Assembly: GCA_038042195.1 (NCBI GenBank) | Contig: JBBTET010000061.1 | Coordinates: 1-64,000 of the forward strand | Origin: JACRIM01 sp038042195 | GTDB lineage: Bacteria > Planctomycetota > Phycisphaerae > UBA1845 > UTPLA1 | Direction: 5' to 3' | Length of the DNA stretch: 64,000 bases | Shown: positions 10,856 through 19,763 of the stretch, one piece after another | Position numbering within the stretch: position 1 is the stretch's first letter | How the letters are laid out: each line of letters begins with the position of its first letter | Notes under the pieces: generated by a model | Seen by the model: the letters and a program-made list of their open reading frames with translations, nothing else | What the model was told of the DNA's origin: nothing | The model's database searches: none | Translations under genes and position numbers: made by a program

Positions 10856-11434
10856 TTAATCGCCGCCAACACAGGGAAATCGCTTAAACACGAGTCCTAC
10901 TCTGACATCGTTGGAGTCTCCAGTTGCACCGTCCAGGTGATTTCCATCTTGTGCGAGATAGGCAATTCGAAGTTCCGAGTCGCTGAGTGTGAGTAGGGCT
11001 GCCGCCGATTCCTCGGTACCATTTGCTCGTGTCTCGGTGATCAGGAGCCGATCGGGTGCGACGATCGAAAACCGCGCCGTTCTTTCAATGTATGCGGATC
11101 CCTGAACGATCCAGTAGCTCATTTCCATTGCGTCGGCGTCAAAGTGATAGGCCTCATATCCATCGAATCGCAACCCGAGGAAATCGCCTTGATACCATGC
11201 CCCAAAGCAACCGGAAAGCCCGGAGAGGTCTTCGTGAACGGTGCCGGGAGTTTCTTTGGCCAATAAAGCCGATTCAACCTGGGTGAAGTCGCCCCGATGC
11301 TCAATGACGTAGTTGATCTCGGCGGAATACGTCGCCCCGGCGGACGTGGCCCCCGGAATCGTGCTGTTACACGCCAAGACGCCTGCAACAGAACCGGCCA
11401 GCGAACCGATTAGTAGCATCTGAGTTTTCGTCAT
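10856..11434 (-). CDS. Putative lipoprotein, 192 aa
   Basis: Not recognised beyond its export signal. N-terminal hydrophobic stretch ends in a lipobox (GVLAC, Cys about residue 22), so the protein should be lipidated and anchored in a membrane. The mature part is acidic and beta-rich in appearance. Preceded on its strand by AGGT. It has no operon partner: both sides are repeat-rich gaps and the same short palindrome lies beyond each end. Confidence 0.7.
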   Translation of the reverse strand: MTKTQMLLIGSLAGSVAGVLACNSTIPGATSAGATYSAEINYVIEHRGDFTQVESALLAKETPGTVHEDLSGLSGCFGAWYQGDFLGLRFDGYEAYHFDADAMEMSYWIVQGSAYIERTARFSIVAPDRLLITETRANGTEESAAALLTLSDSELRIAYLAQDGNHLDGATGDSNDVRVGLVFKRFPCVGGD

Positions 11435-11806
11435 CGATTGCTACCTATCAAAGGTTAGGCGACGCATCGCAGTGTACCTCATTATCCTACATCGGATATG
11501 CAAAACAGCAAGTAACTTGTAGGGTGTGTTGCAATCAACACACCTCCCATGAGAATTCACGAACTGCTCCGAATGCAATTCGTCGCCATCCACGGCCCCA
11601 ATCCCTTCTCCGATAACCACTTGCAAACAAATCGCCTCCGTGTGAAGCGCTGAGCAAGATTAGTTAGGTGTATGTTCGTATGAAAGCCCAGCGTGTGAGA
11701 ACCCATCCGCGCGGCCCAGAAATACGTCTGTAGCGGCCGCAATTACAAAACCGTGCCAGCAAACGCCAGCAAACGACGGCTGTTTTGAAAAACGGAGGAA
11801 TCGACC
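11435..11806. other. Intergenic region with repeats
   Basis: No gene seen in these 372 bases. They contain palindrome copy 2 (11523-11544) and, at 11751-11791, a conserved leader shared with 26584-26640. Confidence 0.6.
11523..11544. repeat. Short palindrome GGTGTGTTG-CAAT-CAACACACC, copy 2
   Basis: Perfect 9-bp inverted repeat around CAAT; copy 1 is at 10498-10517. Confidence 0.7.
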
Positions 11807-12742
11807 ATGTCCCAGACCCCGACCTACACCGGCGGAAACCAATCATCCATCCCCGACAAACTCCCGCCCGACCTCCGTAAGAAACTCGACGAGGCCATCC
11901 TCAATCGCCAACCGGCCAGCCTTGCGAGCTGCCACGAATCCTTCCAACTCGCCGACCATGGCGTAAGCATCCGCGCCCTCCAACGCTACGCCCGCAACCT
12001 CCGCGACCGGATCGACCTCGACGAAGCCGCCGCCCGAATCCAGCCCGACGACCCCGACGTGTCCGCCTTTCTCCCGCAATTCATCGGCCGCCGACTCCTC
12101 GCCATCCTCCTCGACGACGAAGAGGCCTCCGCCGCGACTTTGCACCGCCTCACTCTCGCCTATCGCGCCGCCTACAACGTCCACATGAGCATCGATGACC
12201 GAAAAAAGAAAACCCCGCCACCCGACCCCGAAACCGAGGCCGTCCGCGCCCAGGCCTTCGCCGATATCCGCGAACACCAGGCCCGCCTCCAGCGCGAATG
12301 GGCCGAACTCCATAAAATCACCAACACCCAATTCGCCGTAGCCATGGACACCGCCCACAAACCCGCGCGTCCCGAAATCTCAAATCTCAAATCAAATCCC
12401 ACCAACACACACCTGGTGCGAGATTCCCATCGCGCTCCCACCCCTGCGGGAATCACTTCCCGCGAACCAACCGCCAATCCAAAACCAACGCCCGACGCAG
12501 CCCATTCGGAAATCACAAATACCAAACCAAATCCCAGCAACAAACTGCCGGCCCGTCCCCCGCGCACAAACATCGAATCCCGAATACCGCTGCAAGACCT
12601 GCTAAGAAAATTGGAACCCCGCCACCCCAACCGCAAGAACAACCAAACGAATCAGCGCAACACCATCCGCGTCGAAGAATTATATCCCGATCGGCAATTC
12701 GACATCGGCGTGATAACTGCACGGCCGGTCAGTGGAGGCTGA
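11807..12742 (+). CDS. Mu gp27-like (DUF3486-like) protein with low-complexity tail
   Basis: 311 residues. The N-terminal 55 residues (LPPDLRKKLDEAILNRQPAS and then GVSIRALQRYARNLRDR) resemble the DNA-binding start of Mu gp27/DUF3486 small-terminase-like proteins. A helical acidic middle follows. Residues 185-300 are Asn/Pro/Lys-rich with internal repeats (EISNLKSNPTN, EITNTKPNPSN). Strong ribosome site GGAGGA seven bases before ATG. No other phage gene is nearby. The leader at 11751-11791 and a part of the 3' coding region reappear together in a short remnant at 26522-26640, suggesting a multi-copy family. Assignment to gp27 rests on the N-terminal pattern only. Confidence 0.6.
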   Translation: MSQTPTYTGGNQSSIPDKLPPDLRKKLDEAILNRQPASLASCHESFQLADHGVSIRALQRYARNLRDRIDLDEAAARIQPDDPDVSAFLPQFIGRRLLAILLDDEEASAATLHRLTLAYRAAYNVHMSIDDRKKKTPPPDPETEAVRAQAFADIREHQARLQREWAELHKITNTQFAVAMDTAHKPARPEISNLKSNPTNTHLVRDSHRAPTPAGITSREPTANPKPTPDAAHSEITNTKPNPSNKLPARPPRTNIESRIPLQDLLRKLEPRHPNRKNNQTNQRNTIRVEELYPDRQFDIGVITARPVSGG

Positions 12743-12753
12743 AGTTGATGCGG

Positions 12754-14049
12754 CTAAGGTGTTAGCAGCAGATTTACGAATTGATCCACGTCTGCGTCGG
12801 TGACGGAACCACTCAGGTTGGTGTCGGCGGCGCAGGCGGCTTCGCTGGGGACCGACGGCGAGACGAGTTCGGTGATGAAGGCTTGGATGTCGAGGGCGTC
12901 TAGGTGCGTGTCACGGTTGATGTCGCCGTTGCCCTGAACCGCAGCCGCGACGTTACAGCCGCAGAGGCCGGGGGCGATTCGCAGTGCGTCAGCGGGGCAA
13001 CCATCGGTGCAGTCGGGCGTGCCATCGGAGTCGGAATCGAGGGCGCAAGGGTTGCTGATGCGGAGGTCCACGACAATCGGGAGATGATCGGAGGCGTTAG
13101 CGGGAAGGGTGTCGCCGGCTTGCAGGCCGGCCGCAGCGAGCGCGGCGGGGGTCATGGTGTTGGTGTTAAGGATGAACTTGTTGGCGACGGTGAAGGCGCT
13201 GTCCGTGACCATGAAGCGATCGAGCGGCGACGGGTCAAACGAGCTGCTGCCTTGCCAGGTGAAGTTGTTGCCTGTGAAAGGATCAAGTGGGTTGAGGTTG
13301 GCGAGGTCGGTGACGTCCCAGTCGCCTTTAATGTCGGTGCTAAAGGTGGCATTGTCCTGGATGTCACCGGTGAGAAGCGTGGCTTCGGGTTGCGGGCCGC
13401 CGACCAGATTGAAATCGCCGAGGACGATCATGGGAGTGTTGGCGGGGAGGGCGATGTTGTTTCCGGAAGGACGCCCAACGCCCCGCGCATCGGCGAGCCA
13501 GTTGGCAATCGCATCGGCGCTTCGCTGGCGGCTGACATCTTCCGTGCCGCCGGGGTCGCCACAGCACTTGAGGTGGACGCCGAGAAGATAGACGTCGAGG
13601 GGATACGATGCATCGGGCAGGTCGACAAGCGCGATGGTGACGCCGCGCGTGGAGGAAACCGGGATGGTGTCGGTGCGTTTTAGAAGGAGTGGGTATCGCG
13701 AGGCTAGAGCATTACGAGTTCCGGCGAGGATACCGAAGTGGATCTGCCAGCCGGCACCGCCGATGGGCATGATGGTGTTCAGCCGAGTGGCCATGGCAGT
13801 AGTTGTGACGCTGGAAACGATTTCCTCGAAGCAGATGATGTCGGGTTGGAGCGCGATGAGGATGCGGTTGAACTCTGGATCAGTGGCAGCCGTGGCAATA
13901 AAGTTTCGCTCGGTGTTGTAGGCCATGATGCGAACGTCGAGGGCCTGATCCTTGGAGTAGTCGCCTGCAAGGGGGTTGAGAGCGTGTGCAGCATGAGGCA
14001 TCGCCAGGGTGGCGACGATGAGTGCAAGTTGGACTCGGTGTCGATGCAT
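12754..14049 (-). CDS. Secreted endonuclease/exonuclease/phosphatase-fold protein with dockerin-like C-terminus
   Basis: 431 residues. Signal peptide (residues 1-23, ending AHA). Metal-dependent EEP domain from IMAYNTERN (about 42) through FEEIVSS, GDFNLVGG (Asp/Asn catalytic pair) to ASDHLPIVVDL (about 330). Then a calcium-type spacer DSDSDGTPDCTDGCP and a dockerin-like pair, GDINRDTHLDALDIQAF and ADTNLSGSVTDADVDQF. Probably an exported nuclease or phosphodiesterase; the substrate is unknown. The C-terminal module is shared with proteins at 34584 and 54238. It converges on the gp27-like gene with an 11-base gap. Confidence 0.85.
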   Translation of the reverse strand: MHRHRVQLALIVATLAMPHAAHALNPLAGDYSKDQALDVRIMAYNTERNFIATAATDPEFNRILIALQPDIICFEEIVSSVTTTAMATRLNTIMPIGGAGWQIHFGILAGTRNALASRYPLLLKRTDTIPVSSTRGVTIALVDLPDASYPLDVYLLGVHLKCCGDPGGTEDVSRQRSADAIANWLADARGVGRPSGNNIALPANTPMIVLGDFNLVGGPQPEATLLTGDIQDNATFSTDIKGDWDVTDLANLNPLDPFTGNNFTWQGSSSFDPSPLDRFMVTDSAFTVANKFILNTNTMTPAALAAAGLQAGDTLPANASDHLPIVVDLRISNPCALDSDSDGTPDCTDGCPADALRIAPGLCGCNVAAAVQGNGDINRDTHLDALDIQAFITELVSPSVPSEAACAADTNLSGSVTDADVDQFVNLLLTP

Positions 14050-14083
14050 GGCTAACTCAGTAACGCATTATACCATCGCCGCA

Positions 14084-15340
14084 CTATTTCTGGGTGGCAT
14101 CCTTCGACCAAATGCCTTCCACCCAGGCGGCCATCGCCTTGCCCGCCGCTTCGTGGGCATCCCGGTTGAAGTGCATGTCATCCACAAATACGTGCGGTTT
14201 TCCAGTGCGGACGACCTGAGCCGCCAGGGCGTCGGTTAAATCCAAATAGGGGATGCCGAGCCGTTGGGCCATGGGCGCGACCATTTCTCGCCCCATTTCG
14301 CTCCATCGGGTCACCAGACAATAGGGGTCCTCCTTTTTTGGAAGGGGGATGAATGGCTTTCCGGCAATGGACGCGTCAATCTCTTCAGTCCAGCCTCGAA
14401 AGACCATGGCGAATCTCGCGCCACGGCGATTGCACTCATGCTGCGTGGCAGCGAGGAGCTTTTCGGTAAGCTCCCAGGTTTTTATTTGTCGCTGTTCGAA
14501 TGTCATCTGGGCAAGTCCGGGAATCGTCACCGCTCGATTCGCACTTGCCTCGGCCATCAGCGGCAAGCCTCCGATACCGGCCCGCGTGCTCTCAATTCCC
14601 TTGAGCCGGTCATACAACTGTCGCTGAAACATAAAGTATCGAAACAGCCCCGAATAAGACGCGAGCCGAACCAGGTCATTGGGCTTCCAGTCTGGCGACG
14701 GCGGCATCAGCACGAGTTCGGCTTGCTCGCCCAGATAATACGTCGGGCGAAACGGACTGACGTCAACGACATATGGAGAGGTATCAAAGGGGTCGTTTTG
14801 AACAAAGAGGAGAATAACGAGGTCCGGTTGATAATCGAGGCAGTAGTGTCGAATGATTTCGTATTCGGTATTCGTACCCCAGCCGGAGTTCCCGAAAGAA
14901 TACCATTCAACAGGGCGATCCGGCCGACTCATAGCCGCCTGGGCCACCTGGTACATGGCTTGGTCAGGATTGACCTGCAAAGACTCGATTTGCGAATCGC
15001 CGACGATGCAGACCCGCTTCGACCCAGTGGGCTTTTTATAGACATAGTCTGCCGCATTATTCCACCCTTGGGCGTTGATGCGATAGGTGCAATCAACGGC
15101 TTTCCCCTTGATGCGGCGCCCTTCCTGGTTGGGCTTGATTCGCGGCCCCACGGTCGGATCCCAAAAATACCAATAGCAATCCGTGATCGGCACGAAAACT
15201 CGCAGGGCCGTTTCCAATCCACAGACCCCGAACAGGCACACACCCGCGATTGTAATTATGAATGCCACCAAAGCCCGGCGTCGGCTGGGCGGCCTTCGAG
15301 TGTTCTCCACCGTTGGAGTGTCATCAGTCACGGTCGTCAT
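14084..15340 (-). CDS. Membrane-anchored SGNH/GDSL hydrolase
   Basis: About 418 residues from ATG 15340; a GTG at 15373 is an alternative start. One N-terminal transmembrane segment (ALVAFIITIAGVCLFGVCG), then an SGNH domain: GDSQIESLQV (block I, nucleophile Ser), SFGNSGWGTNTEYE (block II/III Gly and Asn) and DDMHFNRDAHEA (catalytic Asp-x-x-His). Likely an ester hydrolase or O-acyl transferase-like enzyme acting on a cell-surface glycan. It is the last gene of the operon with the carbamoyltransferase fusion, SxtJ-like and DUF5989 proteins; this combination is a known recurrent cassette whose product is uncertain. Confidence 0.85.
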   Translation of the reverse strand: MTTVTDDTPTVENTRRPPSRRRALVAFIITIAGVCLFGVCGLETALRVFVPITDCYWYFWDPTVGPRIKPNQEGRRIKGKAVDCTYRINAQGWNNAADYVYKKPTGSKRVCIVGDSQIESLQVNPDQAMYQVAQAAMSRPDRPVEWYSFGNSGWGTNTEYEIIRHYCLDYQPDLVILLFVQNDPFDTSPYVVDVSPFRPTYYLGEQAELVLMPPSPDWKPNDLVRLASYSGLFRYFMFQRQLYDRLKGIESTRAGIGGLPLMAEASANRAVTIPGLAQMTFEQRQIKTWELTEKLLAATQHECNRRGARFAMVFRGWTEEIDASIAGKPFIPLPKKEDPYCLVTRWSEMGREMVAPMAQRLGIPYLDLTDALAAQVVRTGKPHVFVDDMHFNRDAHEAAGKAMAAWVEGIWSKDATQK

Positions 15341-15409
15341 AAGCGCATCCAACTGGTGTCTGGTATTGGCCACCCGTTCGCAAACTGCAATGAAGGGCTT
15401 TCAGTCCGC

Positions 15410-15625
15410 TTAGAACAGCGTGTAGATGAACGGCGCTGCGCCCGTGGCAGAAAGCACCATCAAACCGCCGAAAGCCAAAAGCAGGAACGCCAGCGGCAGC
15501 ATCCACCATTTTCGGTTGCTCTTGAGCAGATACAGATACTCGCTGAAAAAGGATGCGCGTGTCTGAGTGGCCTGCTGTGCGAACTTTTCGGCCTGAGACG
15601 AGGGTTCTTTGTTCGATGTATTCAT
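15410..15625 (-). CDS. DUF5989 family small membrane protein
   Basis: 71 residues. Soluble N-terminus, then FFSEYLYLLKSNRKWWMLP leading into one transmembrane helix and ending in FIYTLF. This is the form of DUF5989 proteins that sit next to carbamoyltransferase and SxtJ genes. The ribosome site GGGGAG precedes the ATG. It starts 31 bases after the SxtJ-like stop. Confidence 0.85.
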   Translation of the reverse strand: MNTSNKEPSSQAEKFAQQATQTRASFFSEYLYLLKSNRKWWMLPLAFLLLAFGGLMVLSATGAAPFIYTLF

Positions 15626-15656
15626 GATTGTTCACTCCCCGGCGTGCGCGACACCG

Positions 15657-16088
15657 TCATGCTTGCCGAAAATAACTCTCCGTAGTAGGCCGATCTCGGT
15701 GGTCGATCCAAAAACTGGCTCCAACCGGCTTTTTCAGACGCAACGCATCCCGTCCTATGAGTCGAAAGAAAAGTCCAAGTGGCGTCACAAAGCCGTAAAA
15801 GATCACCCGCAATAATACAGCGGAGATGACGAGTCCCAGCGGCAGGGTGAGCGCCATTAGTAGCACATAAAGCGGTCGAACCGAGTATGGTGATGCCAAT
15901 CCCAAGAGCATCGTTACACCACCGATGATCCAGCACGTATAGGCTGCGTTTGGAGAATCCGCCTTTTGATGGAACGGCCAATGCGCTTCATGATAGAACA
16001 TGTACCCCAGCAATCCGAATCCAAACAGAGCCGCCACCGCGAATTGGCGAAGCTGCTTTTTTTCAGGATACCAATTCGGTGCAATCAT
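15657..16088 (-). CDS. SxtJ family membrane protein
   Basis: 143 residues from the ATG at 16088, which overlaps the stop of the upstream gene in an ATGA. Three to four transmembrane segments; the C-terminal FYGFVTPLGLFFRLIGRDAL, followed by KKP, is the SxtJ signature. SxtJ proteins accompany carbamoyltransferases in many bacteria, including saxitoxin clusters, but their molecular role is not established. Translational coupling supports joint function with the carbamoyltransferase fusion. Confidence 0.87.
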   Translation of the reverse strand: MIAPNWYPEKKQLRQFAVAALFGFGLLGYMFYHEAHWPFHQKADSPNAAYTCWIIGGVTMLLGLASPYSVRPLYVLLMALTLPLGLVISAVLLRVIFYGFVTPLGLFFRLIGRDALRLKKPVGASFWIDHRDRPTTESYFRQA

Positions 16089-18907
16089 CGACCGCCTACC
16101 TTTCGTCCGACCATGATGTAGAATCCACCTTCCTGCGACCCGGTCCACACCATTTTTGCCTGCGCCACGGCGCGATCCCACGCGGTGCCCTTGGCGTTCT
16201 TCTCAAAGAGCTTCTCCTTGGTGCTAAACGGATCCCATACGCGCGGCTTGGGAATGCCGTTGATGTACTCAAATCCATTGTCCTCATACCACTGCTGAAG
16301 TTCGCCCATCGTATGCTTGGACTCGTGCGGGTGCATGTACTGATCGTGGAACCAGGCGTCCTGTTTGCCCGCGCTGAGCCGGGTCTTGCGCATGTAGGGG
16401 TCGATCCATTTGAAGCTTCCACCGGTCATGCGGAAGACCATGCGACGAGCATCGAGGAGCAAGCGCCCATAGGTGTTATAGAGGCCGATGATGATGTGAC
16501 CGCCGGGCTTCACCAATTCGGCAATGCTCTTGAACCCCCCATAGGGGTCGCTGGTGTGGTGAAGGACGCCGTTGCACAAGACAACGTCAAACTGCGCTTT
16601 TTTCAACGCGGGCTTGAACAGGTTCATTTGCAGAAAGCGTACGCGCGAGAGGCCCTGTTGGCGTCGAAAGGTCTCCGCCATTCGAAGGGAGTTCATGCAC
16701 AAGTCGGTCCCGATGACGGTACGGCAACCGATGGCCAGGAAGTTCGATAGCTGCCCGGTTCCGCAGCCGACCTCCAGGATTCGTGCGTTGTATGGAATCT
16801 GCTCGGCAAGCAATCGGGCATAGACGCCCTTGCGCGACTTGCCGATCAGGGAGCTGAGCGAGTCGTGATCGTCGTAATTGGGAAATGGATGTTCTTCGTA
16901 AAACGATTTGACCATGTCGGTGACGTCGCCGTCCACCTTTTCATGGGGTGAGAACAACTGCCAAATACCGTCATCGCATTTGTATTGGGCGCTGCATCCC
17001 TTGCACGACGCCGTTTGTCCATGATCGGAGACGAGTTCTCCGCCGCAAGCAGGGCACGCCCATGTGGCTTCCAGACCAGGATCGACGAATCTGCCGTTGT
17101 CGCCATTGCGCCGTGCGTCAAGATTGGCTTGTTGCTTATCCTTGACGAGGACGGTGTTTTCTAGAACCAGCGCATCGATGTCCGACGACATGAACGTGCG
17201 ATAGGCTTCTTCGGGGCGGTTGACGATCGGCTCCCAGCTCAGGTTGAAGCTGGTGTTCACGATCACCGGGCAGCCGGTGATGTGATGAAACCGTTCCATC
17301 AGCTTTCGTAGTTTGTCATGCCGCGAATCATCCACCGTCTGAACGCGCGCCGAATAATCCACATGGGTGATCGCGGGGACTTCCGAACGAGGAGCCTTTA
17401 ACAGCTCGATCCCCTCCAGTTTTGCCTGCTCCGGCGTTAGCTTCTTTCGCCTGCTCTCCTTGACGGGTGCCACCAGCAGCATGTAAGGGCTGTCCTCACG
17501 CGAACGCATGTCGAAATAGTCGTCGACGTGCTCGCGCAGCACGCAAGGTGCGAACGGTCGAAACGACTCTCGGTATTTCACCTTGAGATTCATGATCGTT
17601 TGCATCTGCTGATTCCGCGGATCCCCGATGATGCTACGGCAACCCAGCGCCCGAGGACCGTACTCGCTTCGACCCTGAAACCAACCGATGACTTTCCCCT
17701 CGGCCATGAGCTGCGCCACGCGCTCATACAAGGCATCGCCATCATGCTCTTCATAGGCAGCGCCAACGCTCTGGAGAAATCCCTTGATGTACGCTTGGTC
17801 GAAGCTTGGACCCAACAGCGAGCCAAACTGCGAGTCTCCTTGCTGTGGTGTACGCTGTTTATCCAACAGTTGATGCCAGATGAGCAAGGCAGTGCCTAAG
17901 GCCCCTCCGGCATCGCCCGCCGCTGGTTGTATCCAGAGGTTTTCGAAGGGTCCTTCCCGCAGAATCCTGCCGTTTGCGACACAGTTCAGTGCCACGCCGC
18001 CTGCAAGACACAGGTTCTTGGACTTGGTTTCTTTATGAACGTGTCGTGCGATCTTCAGCATCACCTCTTCGGTGACTTTTTGCACGGAAGCCGCCAGGTC
18101 CATGTGACGTTGCGTGATACGCTCATCGCCACGACGTGGAGGGCCGCCGAACACGCCGTGGAACTTCTCCGAGGTCATGGTCAACCCCTGGCAGTAGTTG
18201 AAATAGGACATGTCCATCCAGAACGAGCCGTCCTCGCGAACCTCAATGAGGTGCTTGTAGATCAAATCTTTGTAATGGGGTTGGCCATACGGCGCCAGCC
18301 CCATGAGTTTGTATTCGCCCTCATTCACCTCGAAGCCGGTGTAATAGGTGAAGGCGGAATACAACAATCCAAGCGAATGCGGGAAGTGGATTTCCTTCAG
18401 GATCTTTACCTGATTGCCGCGACCAACTCCGTAAGTCGTGGTGGCCCACTCGCCGACGCCGTCCGTTGTAATGATGGCGGCTTCCTCAAAGGGTGAGGGA
18501 TAAAACGCGCTGGCGGCGTGAGATTCGTGGTGCTCGGGAAAAACATAGCGCAGTTTCTTTTTGACGCCCAAGCCCTTGTCCATCTCTCGTGGAAGGAAAA
18601 GTTTTTTTCCCAGCCAAATAGGCAATGCCTCGCGAAAGGATGGATAGCCCGCCGGGACGAATGCGATGTAGGTCTCCAGCAGACGCTCAAACTTGATCAG
18701 CGGTTTTTCATAGAATCCGACGAAATCCAATTGCTCGGCTGTAATGCCTGCTTCCTTCAAACAATACTGAATCGCATTCACCGGAAAAGAGGAGTCGTGC
18801 TTTTTGCGAGAGAATCGCTCTTCCTGAGCGGCGGCGACGATGCGGCCATCCTGAACGAGCGCCGCAGCGCTGTCATGATAAAAGGCGGAAATCCCTAGGA
18901 TGTACAT
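16085..18907 (-). CDS. Carbamoyltransferase (NodU/TobZ type) fused to a zinc ribbon and SAM methyltransferase
   Basis: 940 residues. Residues 1-590 form a complete carbamoyltransferase: MYILGISAFYHDSAAALV, HHESHAASAF (metal-binding His cluster of the Kae1-like domain), CLAGGVALNCVANGRI, and the C-terminal domain with SEYGPRALGCRSI and VNTSFN. At about 620-645 lies a Cys4 ribbon (CPACGG, CKGC). Residues 690-930 form a class I methyltransferase with motif I EVGCGTGQLSNFLA. Ordinary family members stop near residue 600. Expected chemistry is ATP-dependent O-carbamoylation from carbamoyl phosphate plus methylation, perhaps of one glycan or natural product. Strong GGAG ribosome site; first gene of the operon. 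Confidence 0.92.
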   Translation of the reverse strand: MYILGISAFYHDSAAALVQDGRIVAAAQEERFSRKKHDSSFPVNAIQYCLKEAGITAEQLDFVGFYEKPLIKFERLLETYIAFVPAGYPSFREALPIWLGKKLFLPREMDKGLGVKKKLRYVFPEHHESHAASAFYPSPFEEAAIITTDGVGEWATTTYGVGRGNQVKILKEIHFPHSLGLLYSAFTYYTGFEVNEGEYKLMGLAPYGQPHYKDLIYKHLIEVREDGSFWMDMSYFNYCQGLTMTSEKFHGVFGGPPRRGDERITQRHMDLAASVQKVTEEVMLKIARHVHKETKSKNLCLAGGVALNCVANGRILREGPFENLWIQPAAGDAGGALGTALLIWHQLLDKQRTPQQGDSQFGSLLGPSFDQAYIKGFLQSVGAAYEEHDGDALYERVAQLMAEGKVIGWFQGRSEYGPRALGCRSIIGDPRNQQMQTIMNLKVKYRESFRPFAPCVLREHVDDYFDMRSREDSPYMLLVAPVKESRRKKLTPEQAKLEGIELLKAPRSEVPAITHVDYSARVQTVDDSRHDKLRKLMERFHHITGCPVIVNTSFNLSWEPIVNRPEEAYRTFMSSDIDALVLENTVLVKDKQQANLDARRNGDNGRFVDPGLEATWACPACGGELVSDHGQTASCKGCSAQYKCDDGIWQLFSPHEKVDGDVTDMVKSFYEEHPFPNYDDHDSLSSLIGKSRKGVYARLLAEQIPYNARILEVGCGTGQLSNFLAIGCRTVIGTDLCMNSLRMAETFRRQQGLSRVRFLQMNLFKPALKKAQFDVVLCNGVLHHTSDPYGGFKSIAELVKPGGHIIIGLYNTYGRLLLDARRMVFRMTGGSFKWIDPYMRKTRLSAGKQDAWFHDQYMHPHESKHTMGELQQWYEDNGFEYINGIPKPRVWDPFSTKEKLFEKNAKGTAWDRAVAQAKMVWTGSQEGGFYIMVGRKVGGR

Positions 18908-19224
18908 TCACTTACTCCACGCACGACTAACAGTGAGAAATTCGGTAGACTGTTGAATCCTGGCGAGTCACGGCAGCGTGCTGCTGTGTCGTACGCCCCA
19001 CGAAACGTCCGCTGCCGCAATCAGCTAATGGACTCAGAAACAAAAGAACCCTGTGTTCCGAGCCAGCCTAAACCGGTAATTATCTCGTATCTCAATGGTG
19101 ATGCAAGTCCGTCACGATCATCGGACACTGACGTGGAAGACTGTAGAGGAAACGGCGTCATTATTGCACCGTGTGACGGACTTATGTGGACTCGGCACAT
19201 GGTTTGTTTCCGTGCCGGCCGATC
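18908..19224. other. Intergenic region upstream of the carbamoyltransferase operon
   Basis: 317 bases without a gene. The only structure noticed is an 11-bp perfect inverted repeat, AAGTCCGTCAC at 19105-19115 and its complement at 19173-19183, 57 bases apart. Confidence 0.5.
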
Positions 19225-19665
19225 TCAGAGTCTGCGCATCACGATCTGAAACGAGGATGTGGGGATCGAGAAGACGCCGGGGACGATGGGAATGGCTTGG
19301 GTTGCCGTGCCGGTGAGGGTGCCGTCGATTTGGGGGGCAACATCAATGGTGTATTCGATGCTCGTCGGGCTGAAGAGTGAACCGGCCGGCGGGGCGGCTG
19401 TGGTTTTCCAGATGATCTGTGTACCCGTGCGCGTCGCGGAGTTGGCCTGTTGGATGGTCCATTCGGCCCCGTTGACGTTTACGCGGACGACTCGATCGAG
19501 GCTGACTTGCACAATATAGGTGGCCGTGCCGAGTGCGATTTGGGTGGGCGTGGCGAGCCAGGTACCGTCTTGCAATGAGGGGAGGCCGGGGATGGTAAAG
19601 CCGTTGCAGGCGAGATTGATCGTGAGAAAAAACAGGATCGAGTGTCGCTTGAATCGTCGAATCAT
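19225..19665 (-). CDS. Putative lipoprotein, 146 aa
   Basis: Signal sequence ending in a lipobox (TINLAC, Cys about residue 20); mature part Thr/Ile-rich and probably all beta. No family recognised. It is similar in size and style to the lipoprotein immediately upstream on the same strand (19764-20225/20267), so the two may be distant paralogues, but no clear sequence match was seen. Confidence 0.65.
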   Translation of the reverse strand: MIRRFKRHSILFFLTINLACNGFTIPGLPSLQDGTWLATPTQIALGTATYIVQVSLDRVVRVNVNGAEWTIQQANSATRTGTQIIWKTTAAPPAGSLFSPTSIEYTIDVAPQIDGTLTGTATQAIPIVPGVFSIPTSSFQIVMRRL

Positions 19666-19763
19666 GGGAGGGTCCAGCGGGAGGGGGAAATAAACGAGGC
19701 TCGACGATTATAGGCATGAGGGTGGGGAGTGGAATGGGGGGTTATGGGGCGATTGATCGTTCA

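Noticed and set aside
11807..12742. Prophage
   Set aside because: Only the N-terminus resembles a Mu protein; no portal, capsid, integrase or lysis genes nearby.
14264..15685. 473-codon plus-strand frame opposite the SGNH hydrolase and DUF5989 genes
   Set aside because: Antisense of recognised genes with conserved motifs; no recognisable domain of its own.
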